Source: Quillaja saponaria (lineage: Eukaryota; Streptophyta; Magnoliopsida; Fabales; Quillajaceae). Taken from it: DNA of 64,000 nucleotides. Location of the stretch: positions 8,132,134-8,196,133 of the forward strand of contig CM055618.1 of the NCBI GenBank assembly GCA_029379385.1, given 5' to 3'. The notes beneath the pieces were generated by a model. It worked only from the letters and a program-made list of their open reading frames with translations, had not been told where the DNA came from and did no database searches. Positions 1-12,824 of this stretch are shown here, piece by piece (positions within the stretch are counted from its first letter, which is position 1; the number at the start of each line of letters is the position of its first letter). The translations under genes were made by a program, and so were the position numbers.

Positions 1-2225
1 GGCTTTAAATTCTAACGCGTTTCTCCATACTTCTATTTTGGAATTTAAACCTTATCAAGGTTTGTCTACCAACACGATATCATCGGTAAACAGCATGCAC
101 CACGGAGCTCTATCTTAAATATTATAGATAAGTTCATCAATGACTAAAGTAAATAGGTAAGGGCTTAAGGATGAATCTTGGTAAACACCTATCTTGATCG
201 GAAACTCTCCAATCATATCATCTACGGTTCACACCCTAGTCATTACTCTATTATACATATCTTTAATCACTTTTACATATTTAATTGAGACATTTTTCTT
301 ATTGAGAACCCACCACAAGACTTGTCTTGGCACCCTATCATATGCTTTTGCTAAATCAATAAAAGCCATATGAATATCCTTTTTCTTTTCTCTATATTTC
401 TCCATTAATCTCCTAAGTAAGAAAATATACTTCATTGTAGATCTTCCCAGCATAAAACCAAATTGATTCTCAAAAACTAGAGTTTCATTCCTTAGCTTAC
501 GCTCAATCATTATCTCCCAAACCTTTATTGTATGACTTATAAATTTTATTGCTCAATAATTCGTACAACTATGAATATCTTCTTTATTCTTATAAATAGG
601 GATCAATGTATTCTTCTTCTACTCATCGAGTATTTTTTTGGTTACTAAAATCTTGTTAAAAAGATTTGTAAGCCAAGTCATGCCAATATCGCTTAGGCAT
701 CTCCAAACTTCTATTGGTATATTATCTAGGCCCTTTGCCTTACCATTCTTCATCTTATGAATGGCTTCTTTAACCTCCTGTGCTCTAATCCAAAGAAGAA
801 ATCAGTGGTTTGTATCATCGAAGGCGTTATCTAGGTCCTCAATATCACCCATTGAATCTCTATTAAGTAAAGTATCAAAGTAAGTTCAACATCTCTCATT
901 AATCTCATCTTCCTTAACTAAAACCCTATCAGCCTCATTCTTAATGTATTTAATATAATTTAAGTCTCTAGTTCGTCTTTCCTTTTGTTTGGCAATCCAA
1001 TAAATAGCCTTCTTTCCATCCTTTGTCTTTAACTTTTGGTAAAATCCTTCACAAGCCTTACCTCTAACTTCCCTAACCGCTTTCTTAGCATCTTTTATAG
1101 CTTGTCTAAAATATTTATAATTATCTTCATTTCTACACTCGCGTAATATTTTATAACACTCTTTTCTAACTTTAATAGCTTGTTGAACTTATTCATTTCA
1201 CCACCATGTCTCCTTAGTTAGAAGTCCACATCCTCTACTTTCTCCTAGCACTTTTCTAACTGTATTCATGATATGACTCACCATCTCATCCTAAATCATA
1301 TTAGGCTCACCCTCCACCCTCCATGGGTTACCCTGTAACATTTTTTCTGTAAAAATAGTCATCTTTCCTCCTTTCAAATTCCACCATCTAGTCTTACTAC
1401 ACCTATTACTTCTATGTGTTTGCTTCCAACTCTTAATACCAACATCCACAACTATAAGTTTGTGCTGAGACACTAAACACTCTCCTAGTATAACTTTACA
1501 ATCCTTACATTCTATTTTATCAACGCTCATAGTCAGAACAAAGTCTTTTTGGCTTTTATTGCTACTAAAGGTGACTAAGTGCGACTCTCGTTTTGCTAGA
1601 ATCAAGTTGTGCGTAACTGCAAAATCTAAAATAGACTCTCCACCCTCATTCATATCTCCATATCTATAACTCTCATGTACTCTCTCAAAACCCTCGTTAG
1701 TACTTCTTACATGACCGTTCAAATCTACACCAATAAATAGTTTCTCTCTTAAAGGTACTTTTTGGACTATTTCATCTAAATCATCACAAAAAGCTTCTTT
1801 CGTAGCTTCTTCCAGTCCTATTTGTGAGGTATAGGTACTAATGATATTTAAGGCCTCTTCGTCTATCATCAATTTCACTAAGATTATTCTATCACATTTC
1901 CGCTTAACTTCTACAATCTCGTCCTTTAAATTTTCATTTATAATAATTGGCACTCCATTCCTATTTTTATTCTTACCGGTATACCACATCTTGAATCATG
2001 TTCTCTCTATCTCTCTATCTCTTTAGCCTTTTTCTTCTACCCACTTAGTTTCTTGCAAGCAAGCAATATTAATCATCTTTCTACTCATAGTATCTACAAG
2101 CTCTCAATTTACCGGTAAGAGTCCCTATGTTCTAAGTAGCTATACGAATCTTGTCCTGTACTAGCTTTTTTACCCGCACCTGCCCTCAATATGAGAACCC
2201 TTGCTCATTTTGCACAACAGATAAT
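1..2225 (-). mobile_element. Degenerate RTE-type LINE (endonuclease + reverse transcriptase), 3' end off the window
   Basis: Read on the minus strand, the 5' part (about 2165 down to 1290) resembles the apurinic endonuclease of plant RTE LINEs. An early stretch keeps the N-x-GTL-x-GK pattern, followed by a block with VDLNGHV, GESILDFA and the late QHKLIVVDV. Positions 510-229 encode a reverse-transcriptase block with NQFGF, FIDLAKAYDRVP and QVLWWVL. Several stop codons and frameshifts separate these blocks, so the copy is dead. The usual endonuclease GGDLNGH motif reads GVDLNGH. The rest of the reverse transcriptase and the 3' tail lie beyond position 1. A copy of the same family lies at 60.8-62.3 kb in the same orientation. 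The family call rests on recognised protein motifs; the 5' boundary is approximate. Confidence 0.85.
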
Positions 2226-2355
2226 ACAACTTTATAATATTAGATAATGTTACATCATGGAATCCAAAATGTGCAAAAAAAAAGAGTGACGAACATTGAA
2301 AAAAAGTCAAACAAACATTTAAGTCTTCAATATGCATTTACAACCTATTCTTGTG

Positions 2356-3735
2356 CTTTCATCTATAACTCAGAGTTAGCTCTCTGTTAGCTGGTATGTC
2401 ATTGACAGCAATCAACGTCTTATGAGGAAATCTCGTGCCTCCATGATCACAAAAGTAATCTCTAACATCTAGGTTTGGATTATTACTATGATTGATAAAT
2501 CTCGCAACATTTTCACATTTTGTTACATCAATAACATAGTCGTTCCGAATACCTGCAAAAGAAAAAGAAAATAAATGATAAATAAGGATATTAAAACCCA
2601 TTTATGAGTTTATAACTCGTCATGATTCTTACCTAAACCAAACTAGTAATGGTTACCACCCCGCTTTCTTACTTCTCCAATGAACTCACATACAATGCTT
2701 CCAAAAGGAATATAAGATCTTGTTCTCTTTTGGTCTTTATTTTTAAATATGTCAAGTAGAAAATTAGCTCTGCAAGAGGAGTTGTACTTACAAGATTGAG
2801 TTCCTAAACAAAGCTTGGACTGCCTATAACATTTCAGATGAACAATGTCAACAATGTAATCAAGATATGGGGGCCTCTTCTCATTACCTTTTTTAGACCA
2901 TCACGCGTACCGATTTTTCTTCCTTTCCATCAGAGATATTATTAATGCAAATAAAATTTTTGGTAGCAGACTTTCTTGACCTGATTACATTTCACAGAGT
3001 AAGCTTAGTGGGAAGCCCTAGTATACTCAAAGTAAAATTTATAAGTTGTCCTGTTTCTCTTTTCAGTAAAAACTTGAAAACAAGTTTTTCGTGTTCCCTT
3101 CATACTTGAACCATTCTGGTCACTAAGTACAAACCCATGTAAGTATACAATGTCTTACTACAGTTTTTACTATGTGCACCGAAGATACTAATCACTCTGA
3201 CAGGTTCTTCCGCCTCCATATTATTCATTAAAGCAAGGTTTCCACCTCGTAGTTTTTGATCTCTAGGCATGCAATTGTAAATATTTAGATTACCTCCATG
3301 ACTAATAATCTATGTGAACTGATTGACAGTGTCCATTATATTGGCGCAGCGCTGCGAATCCACAATACTTGTGGCAATTTTCATGTCGTCCTTCTCTGTG
3401 GAATCAATTCTAGCCTGGAGCTCATGGTGCATGCCTACAACACAAAGCTCAGATCTACAATAAAATTGATCCCCAACTTCAACTCTAGGAATCATCCCTA
3501 ACCTTTTGGTGACGTTGGCACACTTATCCTCCCTTAGAAGCCACTTAACTGTATCTATGAAAGATTTCCAAGTCACTCGTTTACTTGTATGACCTCTCAT
3601 TTTTTGTAAGCAGTCCATTGATAATTTTTGGAAGTTGGTTAGAGCATAGTCTATTTTTCACGAGCAATAGAAGATTTATGATACCCTTTACCATAAGCAA
3701 AACCAGCATCAAACCGTCTACGTTTTGTAGCCATA
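2356..3735 (-). pseudogene. SUVH-type histone H3K9 methyltransferase relic (SRA + pre-SET/SET)
   Basis: Minus-strand reading gives, in order: an ATG-led basic stretch (about 3733, MATKRRRFDAG); an SRA/YDG-like segment (3618-3310) with RLGMIPRVEVGDQF, SELCVVGMHHELQ and ATSIV; a post-SRA/pre-SET-like stretch with spaced cysteines (about 2900-2760); and a SET core (about 2750-2359) with IPFGSIVCEFIGEV, VARFINHSNNPNL and ELTLSYR. This domain order is that of plant SUVH proteins, which bind methylated DNA through SRA and methylate histone H3 lysine 9 through SET. In-frame stops interrupt the reading (after AREK and after GGNHY). The conserved NHSC reads NHSN, and the usual ELTYDY ends as ELTLSYR followed by a stop. 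Large parts of the normal protein are missing. It looks like a decayed duplicate close to the SUVH4/5/6 group, though the exact subgroup is uncertain. Confidence 0.75.
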
Positions 3736-5022
3736 GCTGTGTCTTGAGAAGTTGGGCAAACTATCATATAGTTAGTACAAAAAACTATAAGATTAGAATT
3801 AAGAACATTGAAATAAGGTTTATGCACCTTATTTCAATATAACTTGAAAATCTAAATTCGCCAAACATAAAAACTTGAAAACTGATATAACTTCTGTTAG
3901 CCAATGAAGATATCAACAAATCCAAATTCGACCAAACTTTATAAGATCAGCATAAACAATAAAACTTTGAAAATTATTATAATTTTTGCTTGGTATTCAT
4001 GATATAAAAAAATCTAAGAACGGCCCAACTCAGTATAGAAGAAATAAATAATTGGAATAAAATCTAACTAAAAATAATATTGAAGTATATATAATAAATG
4101 CATAAGATTTCACTACAGGCACTTGTTAAAAGTAATAAATACATATTCAACATTTAAAATAGTAAAACATTTAGCCTTTTTAAATGGGTTTTCAAAAGTC
4201 ATTTATTAAGTGCAACAAATACTTTGATTATAGTTTGAAATATTCAAAAAATAGTAATTCATTAATTGTGTGGCACTAAAATCACAATCATATATCTTAA
4301 TTAATACTAAAATTGATTTATTATATAGGACATGATAGTCTACTATAGGTACACCATCCAGAAGTGTATGTAAGTAAGAAAATCATGAATCGTCCATAGA
4401 AGAGCAACTCTCATAATAAAATTTTGAGAAGGTTATAAGACATGACAAATGCTGGCCAACATAAATATTAAGATCTCGAATCACCAAATAGAGTGAATCC
4501 ATCTCTTGGGAGCCTAAATCTAACATTTATTTATTTATTTATTTCTTGTAACCATGATGGATGGGCGTCATTAAAGTGCTTCTAAGCCTCCCTATTAGAC
4601 AAATCCATCATCACGTCTGGTTTTTCTCATTTACCTTCCTTGTGTCATCTCATGTTTTTTGTATTGACCACATATATATGAAGCCTCTGTAACCTCCTTA
4701 TAATTGGTAAGTGTCACAATACCTTATGTGGTATGTTCTTTTTACTCCTTTGCTTGAAATGAGTCTCTTAACAAACATCATAAGCAGTCATGTACTCGTT
4801 TATACTGTAATACAACTGGCACTGATTCAGACAAATATCAATCTTGTCATATCCATTCTAACTCATTTGTACCAAATTTCTCGACTCGTAAAAAGATCTA
4901 GGTAACTTCTCATCCTTAGAAAGAAGAGCCTTAATGATTTGGATAAATCTATTGTAACAATTCTCTGAGACATTGAATTCTTATTTGCAGTTCACTAGTT
5001 AAGTCGAGGTTGAAAGAATGGT
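3736..5022. other. AT-rich intergenic DNA, no gene recognised
   Basis: Long AT-rich stretch with a short ATTT run near 4530. No coherent coding region, tRNA or element ends were recognised. Some of 4.4-5.0 kb may belong to the CACTA fragment that follows. Confidence 0.5.
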
Positions 5023-5487
5023 TTATTCACACCCTGCCCAAATCGGATCATTTGCAATTGCCAATATCTTATAAAACTTTGTGGTTTCTAGATTGAGATT
5101 CTCTGGGTCCCAACTATAATTTGGGCTTACTGAATCTAATATTATTTCTGTCATCCAGTTCATATCAGGTAAGACTTTATTTTCAACAACATTTAATGGT
5201 CCACCTTCAGAAAACTCCACGCTCCTAGTATTACCACATCGACCCTCATCATGTAAGCTCCACCCTTCTTATAAAGATGAAGGTTACTTCTTCTCTAATA
5301 AGATGTTTACTATTGTCACATATATTCCAATGACATTGAATTTTTCTGTCAAATGTATACCCATACTAGCAAAGGCAAAGATGATTAATCCTTTAACCCT
5401 TTCCCTAAATTTATCTGACACAGCATGATCTACCAGACGATGATACATACAACTTTTATCAACAAACATTGTCTCTACATTAGTCAT
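5023..5487 (-). mobile_element. CACTA (En/Spm) TNP2-like transposase fragment, N-terminal part
   Basis: On the minus strand, 5487-5284 encodes a stretch with VDKSCMYHRLV and DKFRERVKGLIIFA. This resembles the typical N-terminus of plant CACTA TNP2 transposases, in which a DKSWM box is followed by a region ending in a run of hydrophobic residues. After a frame change, 5220-5023 continues with SPNYSWDPENLNLETTKFYK and ends NDPIWAGCE, like the conserved segment ending in PLYPGC just before the catalytic region. The catalytic domain is not seen downstream. No CACTA ends were found nearby. It is a dead, truncated copy; the family assignment rests on these two short motifs. Confidence 0.6.
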
Positions 5488-6963
5488 ATGACACTTGAAT
5501 TTTATTATTTCAGTACATCAACTACACAACAGATAGATTGTCTTAAAATGAATGAACCAATTATTAGTATATGCTTTTTACCAACTTCATCCATTCTAAG
5601 GGTTGGTTATATCCTATTCAGAAAATTTACACTATTCCAATGATATGCTTAATCTTTTTGTCTCTACCTGGTGAAGTTCGGATAATAATTTCGCTATGAT
5701 CTCCTAAGCACACAATATAGACAAACCAATATTGCTATTTCTATGTATGTACCTGAAGAATATATAGAAACACAACCAAAATTTCAATCACATAGACAAA
5801 AAGTTAAGCATATCACTGTAACAAATAGAGTGTTTGCTTTTCTAAACTATCCACTTAACTTGGACGATTCAAGAATCATTTTGAATGAAATTAATATAAG
5901 TTCTTTATGTTAAACAAACATATATTAGTTCATTTAAAACAATTCTCAAACGGGTTTCAAGGGTACATGATATGCAATGCATGCATAAGCAACATATATA
6001 GACATTATGAATAGAGATAATGAACAAACATATATTAATTATTCCACAAAGTTATGGAACTTAAATAGAAGAAGAGAAATTGGAATATTACTCTATCAAT
6101 GGGGTAATTATATATAGTACCATCCCTAGAACTGTTCTTTTGGCTTCCATCATAATTGCATTGGAAATGAACCTCTTTGGATACTCATGAATTTGAATTT
6201 TTTCTTATTAGGAGATTTGGAGAGGTAATCATGAATCCAGTGACTGAAACAACCACATTCATAATCACTTCTATTATCTCCAAGGCTATTGCTGATAATG
6301 CAATTGAGTAAATGCTACAAAAGTAGTTGTATGGGTCATTGGGTTCATAATTGCCCTCCTAGTCTCCTAATAAAAAATATTCAAATTCAAATTCCTGAGT
6401 ACCCAAAAGGAAGAACAAGAATATGCATTACAATTGAAATAGGCAATAAGCATTCCTGTCAATGAACTGAACCATGGTAATAATTAAAAGTAAGAATTAT
6501 CAGAAAGCGAAGAACAAGAATTGCTACCTGTATAAATTGCTAAAAATAATTTCTTGAAAGTTTAGGTAGATAGGGTGTTAAATTAGTACTTTGTACCACT
6601 CATGTACCTATAGTTTCAATTAGCTAATATGTGTATGTTATTTACATTCTCAATTGGCCTTTTCTTCTATTTCTATTAGTATTTAGGTTTTATCTCGGTG
6701 TTGTTTTAATTGTGTGTAACTATGGTTTAGAAGGTATTGTTTTATTGAGGTTTTCCTTTCTTTATTTTATGTTCAAATCAAAGAATGTAAATTACTTTAT
6801 GTGTTTAAAGTTTTGAAAGTTTTGGCTCTAATTATGTTTTTACTTAATTCTTCAAGCCTTAGCACTAGGCTTCCCCTTCTACGCTATGACTTCATCCCCT
6901 ACCTAAATTATAACAATACAATATCACCACCCCATCTCTCATACTAATATATACATAACCATG
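5488..6963. other. AT-rich intergenic DNA, nothing recognised
   Basis: I see no gene, RNA or complete repeat in this stretch. Short open frames here have low-complexity, hydrophobic compositions typical of AT-rich noise. Confidence 0.5.
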
Positions 6964-7161
6964 CATGATTTTATCATTGTCTGAGTAAGTAATGTATTAA
7001 TAAAAAAAGATACTTTAATCATTGTCTGAGTAAGTAATGTGTTAACTAAACATGATTTTATCATTATCTGAGTAAGTAATGTATTAATAAAAAAAGATAC
7101 TTTTATCATTGTCTGAGTAAGTAATGTATTAACTAAACATGATTTTATCATTATCTGAGTA
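6964..7161. repeat. 87-bp tandem repeat, about 2.3 copies
   Basis: Copies start at 6964, 7051 and 7138, each opening with CATGATTTTATCATT. Each 87-bp unit is itself built from two similar halves of about 43 bp sharing ATCATTGTCTGAGTAAGTAA. Copies differ at only a few positions, so the array is fairly young or homogenised. It is a minisatellite without spacers of varying sequence, so it is not CRISPR-like. Confidence 0.9.
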
Positions 7162-8736
7162 ACTATACATAATTATGTTTTTTATTTTATTTTTCTTTCA
7201 AAATTTAATAGATCAAACTTACTTTATTTATTTTTAGTTAACTTACAAAATAATGAGTTTGTAAAAATAGTTGTTGATCTCTTATTTTATTTAATAATCT
7301 GAACCTTATTATTATTATTTTAAAAAAAGGTGACAAATTAGCTTATTTGTAGAGGAAACATGTTCATTGAGCTGATGTGTTGGCATAACATTCTTTTAAT
7401 TAACAATTATTTTAGTTTATTTTTAATAATGAATTATGTATTTATTTTGTGCTTCAGTAGTGGTTTAAAAAAACCAAATTATAATATAAAATTATGTGAC
7501 TTTTATTTTTATTTTTATTGGTGCTCTGAATTTTATAATAAAAATGTTTATATGTTAAAGTGTAAATAGGTAATCACTTAAATAGTTAAACCTAGTAAGT
7601 TTTTTTTTTTAATTAAGATTTAATATATGCTTATATTTTGTATTAATTAATTTAATAAGTAATTGAATTGTCAAAATAGTTATTTATTATTTATTTATTT
7701 TGAGAAATTAAAGATTTAAATCTTATCGAAATATTATGTGTTAGCTGATATGTTAGATTACATGTCAAATTATTGTTGAATGATTTGATGATATATCATT
7801 ACCTCATTCAACCAATTCTTGCCTAACAATTTATAATATATATAGATTGCTTAGTCTAGCATTTTTTTTTTTTCTTTTTGTAAAGCGAAATTCGTTTGTA
7901 GATTGAATATAGTTCATATAAAATATTCCAGGGAAACTAGCCATTTTAAGTCAGACATGAAAGCTATAAATACAAATTCTAGAACATAATTATCATAAAC
8001 AAATTGATGAGGATCTTGTTTCACTCCATTCTTAGCTAAAGCATGTGCACATTAAATGTGCTTAATTCTTCTCTTGGGAATAATGCTCAACAATTAAATG
8101 TGTTTAATTTTTCTCCATTGCTCAACAAGTACTTGCAAGTCTCAATGAGTGCACCACATCGATGCATGTTGTTATAAACATTTTAATTAATCAATTGTAA
8201 AATGACCATAAAATGAACCTCAATTTTCCATCTTTTGTATGTTATAGGGGTTTAATTAGTAAGAGATTTTCTTCTAAACCATAAATAATTGAACCATAGA
8301 ATCAACCTTGATGTATTAGATTTTGTCAAGTACATAATTAAGAAATTAAAATTGAAAAGAAGAAATTAAAAAATATTAATTTATAAATGATTGTATTAGA
8401 AAACTATTCAGTAATCAAATTAGAAAGAAAATATATAATTTAAACAAATCAAATTAGTAATTAAATCTTTTTCTAACTTATTCGATTGTTACCATGATGA
8501 AAAAAAAAAAAAAAAAACCACAAGTAATGTGCAAAGGGTTATTTCAAAACAATTCTTAGCATAAGTTGAATCTGTGGACAATCATTGTGTGTAGCAATCA
8601 ATCCAACTATTTTACTTTTACTTAATTGATGACTAATGACAGGGGATCACTAGAATCCACTTTCACAAGTCACAATAATAGAGTAACAGGGTGACCTTTC
8701 GCGCACCACTTTGAATATCATTTACATTTTCCTCAA
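7162..8736. other. AT-rich intergenic DNA downstream of the GH9 gene
   Basis: Homopolymer tracts (for example the A run near 8503) and AT-rich sequence; no gene recognised. The part next to 8737 should include the 3' untranslated region of the endoglucanase gene, but I cannot place a poly(A) site with confidence. Confidence 0.5.
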
Positions 8737-11700
8737 TCAGGGGTGGGCTGAAAAGAAAGCAAGCAGGCCCACTAACGGGGCATTGATGTAAGTTGTGGGC
8801 TCAGACTCCTGAAAGAACGGCCTTGAATCAGGGAATGCATCCGACCTATTGGGCCCACCCACGACTGCACCGACAAGGGTATTGGGATTTGGATTTGAAC
8901 TTAAGAAGTACGGAGACCCTGCTTTACAACTTATGTGGGCTGGGTGGGCCGCCACTGATGGAATTGAACTGCCCCGGTGGTGAATCCTCCGTGGGTAACG
9001 TGAACCGTATCCAACCATGTACGACATCCTTAACGGATTATCCCCAAGAATGTAGTCCACCTAATAAATACAAGCCACGTACAAACAATTTGTACATTAA
9101 TATCCTCAATATTTCAATAAAATATCAAAATTACCCCTGTATTCAGAAATCACATGGACAACTGGATTCCAGGACCATCCCCATGGTTATGAAAGCTACT
9201 CAAATTCAGATGAAACAAAATCTAGCCGTTAACTTTGTCTTGCATGAAAATGGGATAAAATCCTTGTTTTTTTTTGGTTCTGATTTAGAGGAGGACTGGA
9301 GAAGAGCAATTTTGGGTTGTTACCTGACGTTTGGCTAGTTGTTTGAGCAAAGCAGGAGAAACAGTTTTCTGGCCACATGGTACTGCCTTATTGGCGTGGC
9401 TTAGATAATTGGAATAAGATAAAAGCAGGAAAGACAGTGATGTTACATGCTGCATGTTACTTCCTCCAGCCTTGAAGAGTAAACCACCTTTTTTCCAATT
9501 AAGACAAACAAACAAGACCCAATTAGTTTAACACATTGAAGTTTCATGCACATATACAATTTAATTAGGCACACATGTCATATGCATACTAATCTTACTT
9601 AATGAACTAAAAAGGAGAAAGCAGAGAGTTTAGTAAATTACAAGCTAAATCATGTGATTGTGCTTGCTTTCTTACGTAATTAAGGTATGTAATTTAGCTG
9701 TCATTGTATTATATATGCCTCACTTTTATTATTAGTAGGAGGAAAAAGCAAAACGTAGAGAGCAAGTGTGTATATATATATACCTGGGGAATACTGAACT
9801 TGCAGATTAGAAAGTCCAGGCAGTAAAGAACAGATAAATTCATCTGCATTTTGCTTGAAGGATTCAAAATATTCTGCTTTTCCCATCAAAACCTCCTGTC
9901 AAATATAATATTATTATCAATTACATGTTTTTCTCCAAAAAAAAAAAACTGGGTTCATGAATTGGAAAACCCAATAAATTTGGTCTTTTGTTCACGCACA
10001 TAGATAATCTATTTTATATGTTATTGAAGGGCTAAAAGGACGATATTAAATTATGCTTATTTTATTTTATCAAAGAAAAAAAAAAGAGGGAGGGAAAGGG
10101 GGATTGTGTTAAAGGCCTCAGCAAGAAGTCGCAATCGGTTTGAGAAAATATGATGGCGGAGAAAATAGACCAAGTATGGGAAGAACCGTCGTCCCAGCCT
10201 TTATGCACATGTATGCAGCAGAGAACACTTAACAATAAATAGACTGATGCTATAGGCGAAGGGTGGGACCCACTAATGCACAGATGCCCAAATCTTAAAG
10301 GATGAGAATGTGCTTTATCGCTGGGGTTTAGACTTTACGACCTTTGGGTTCTGATTGAAGCGACAACACACTAGTAGTAGATAGTCCGTGATTAAATGAA
10401 CCAATCTAATTTTATTCTTTGCGTAAAAGACAATTATACCCTCACTTATTATCTCCCACCATGACCCCCAATGTCAGTGGCACTTTTGACTTTTAATAAT
10501 TTCTATCCCATTGTCAGGGATTGAATGTCCAGATTGGATTGACAAACTGGACTTGTTAGTGCCCACATGGAAACCCAAATTACAATTCCCATCATATGCA
10601 ACATTCACATTATCACATTCTTTTCTCTTTAAAAATATTAAAGAAAAAGTAAAAGGTTGTGTTCATTATCCAAAATTTCACTATTCTAAATTGTAAGACC
10701 TATTAACAAATATGTGTATGGCCCACTATAATTTAAAACAAGATTCCAAATATCAAAATTTTCTTTTTTTCAAATAAAAATAATATTATGATGATGATAT
10801 TTGATTAATCATTGGTTAAGATGGGCAGTAGGACCAGCTAACCTAGTGTGTGCAGACCCACTACCAATGAATAAGATGTAAGTGATTCCACATCACGTGA
10901 CTAACAGACCCTCACATGCCAAACAAAAACGCAAGACACGAAGACTAAAAACACTGCACTTAAAGACAAAAGCATTTTAATAAGCACAAATTAACACATT
11001 TTTAATCTAAATTAAAAATAGAATCCAATAGCTTAAAAAACATAAAGTACCAAACCAAGTACACTGTTCACTTAGATTAGGGAATTAATTAAATATACCT
11101 TGGAAACGAGTACGTTAATCCCAGCATGCTTATTATCCCAACCGAACTCATTAATGGTGTCTCCAGCTCTCAACACCACCTCGTTCCTCACAATGTATTC
11201 TCTGTATTGTCGCCTCCTTGAAGCCTTGTGCAACCATGCCGCTCCCCAAAGCAACTCGTCCTACAATTTTGATTTATTTACCATTTATTACAAAATTGCC
11301 ACACACACATCAAATCAACAAGATCAACGGTTACAGTTGATCTTCATGGATAAAACAATACAACGGCTACCATATTTAAGATATATATATATATATATAC
11401 AACTTAAAGTCTTACCTGGTAACCATTCACGTCACAGTAAAAAGGGCACACCACATGGAAAAGGCTGTTGCTGTAAGCGCCCCGGTACCGGTCAGCAAAC
11501 TCAAACACCTACAGATACAAATACCAATTCAAATACTCTCATTATCATGCTACCTCAACAGTGCATTATGTATATTTTATGGTATTTGAGCAATTATTAC
11601 TACAAAAACAAAATTAAAGGTTATTTTCCATGCCGAAAAAAGCCTCTTATGCGTCGGTCATATAAAATATATGATCCTAGCTATCCCATATCGATATGAG

Positions 11701-12775
11701 TACGATTTTTTTTTTTTCTTTTAATTTAGCGATCATTGAAAATTATAAACAGTATAAGAATAATGTACAAGACAAGGGTACATATTAAAGAGAGTAAAGC
11801 AAAATAAAAAAGGAAAACAATTCCCAGTAAAGTGGTTTCATGTAGCTATGAAAGTCAGTTTTTCTCTTTTTGGACTAAAAATCTTCTACCATGGATTTTT
11901 GTTATTTCTGGAAGACTTTCTCTCCAAGTCTCTCAAAAAAGTGTGGTAAATTTTCAATTTGACTGTTCAGAAATTTTACCCATAGGGTGAAAAATACAAA
12001 AAGTGAGAAGGATACAGTGTGAAAGTGACGTACCCTAACGGCTCGATTCAGAAGCATTCTCGAATAAGCGGGGTCACGTGATCTGAACACGATGGATGCA
12101 GCGGCCAAAGCAGCGGCAGTTTCTCCTGCCACATCAGATCCTGGGTGGGACCTATCAATTTTATACGCCGTACGCTGTGTATCCATGTCCTCAGGTCTCT
12201 CCCAGCAGTTGTGATCCGAGAAAGCGTCACCGACCTGAACATACACGACGTCGGGAATCGCCGTTGCTTTTAACAAATAATCCGTTGCCCACCTGACGGA
12301 CTTAACGGCGTTTTTTAGCTCCGGCCCCATGTTTTTCCCGAAATCTATAATGCTCCATGATAGCATCGTCGTAGTAAATGCCATCGGAAATCCGAACTTA
12401 ACGTTATCGCCAGCGTCATAATAACCGCCGGTTAAGTCCACCTGAAACACAATGTGTAGTGAAAAAACAGTGTCGTTTAGAATTTCAATAAGTAAGAATA
12501 GAAATTAAAATATGATCAGAGTGAATAAGGATAGTGAGAATTTACTCCGGCGGTGGATCCGTCGTGCAATGCGGAGTCTCGGCGCCATTTGATGCGTTGA
12601 TCTGGAGGAAGTTTTCCAGATCGTTGGCCTTCGAAGAAGAGAATGCTCTTTCGGAGAGCATCGTGGTAGTCGTGGAAGGCGACGATTGGACGGAGAGTGA
12701 GGAGTAGGAGAAAGAGCACCGGTAAGGACGCGAAATGCCGGAAGCGGGAACAAAAAATAGAGCATTTCGCGCCAT
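8737..12775 (-). CDS. GH9 endo-1,4-beta-glucanase (class B, secreted), seven exons, apparent frameshift at the start
   Basis: Family 9 glycosyl hydrolases cut internal beta-1,4-glucan links in cell walls. Exons (high to low): 12775-12546, 12441-12034, 11508-11416, 11260-11099, 9895-9784, 9487-9324, 9060-8737 (stop). All six introns are GT..AG and the phases join. Counting from 12719, the protein has 478 residues: hydrophobic signal-like VLFLLLLTL, mature start near HDYHDAL (16-22), catalytic YYDAGDN (65-71), GH9 signature 1 with SYMVGYG and IHHRGSS (384-403), and signature 2 ending [10 protein letters not shown] with the probable acid Glu458. There is no C-terminal CBM49 and no N-terminal KORRIGAN-type anchor, so class B fits. 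The first ATG (12775) and the next (12765) are both out of frame with HDYHDAL, and no in-frame ATG lies between the TATA box and the domain. Everything downstream is intact. The gene is either functional with a one-base sequence error or recently disabled. Confidence 0.9.
9896..11098 (-). other. Intron 4 of the GH9 gene (1.2 kb)
   Basis: Lies between the VSK and EVLMGK exons, with GT at 11098 and AG ending at 9896. It is AT-rich. I see no element or nested gene in it. Confidence 0.75.
11381..11399. repeat. (AT)n microsatellite in GH9 intron 3
   Basis: Uninterrupted AT dinucleotide run of about nine units, inside the intron between the exons ending at 11416 and starting at 11260. Confidence 0.9.
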
Positions 12776-12824
12776 TTCTTGCTGGTAGAGAAAGTGAGGA
12801 TAGAGGAAGCGAAATCGTTGAAGG

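Noticed and set aside
4111..4125. CACTACAGGCACTTG as a CACTA tip
   Set aside because: Differs from the CACTACAAGAAAA tip after eight bases, has no subterminal repeats, and no partner end was found.
6964..7161. Possible CRISPR-like array
   Set aside because: Units are contiguous without unique spacers, and the genome is a plant nuclear genome.
8793..9338. Open frame of 181 codons on the plus strand
   Set aside because: It is antisense to the last GH9 exon, whose minus-strand reading carries family signatures and splice sites; the plus-strand product has no recognisable features.
11100..11699. Plus-strand open frame of 199 codons
   Set aside because: It lies over two GH9 exons and an (AT)n intron run on the opposite strand, with low-complexity composition.
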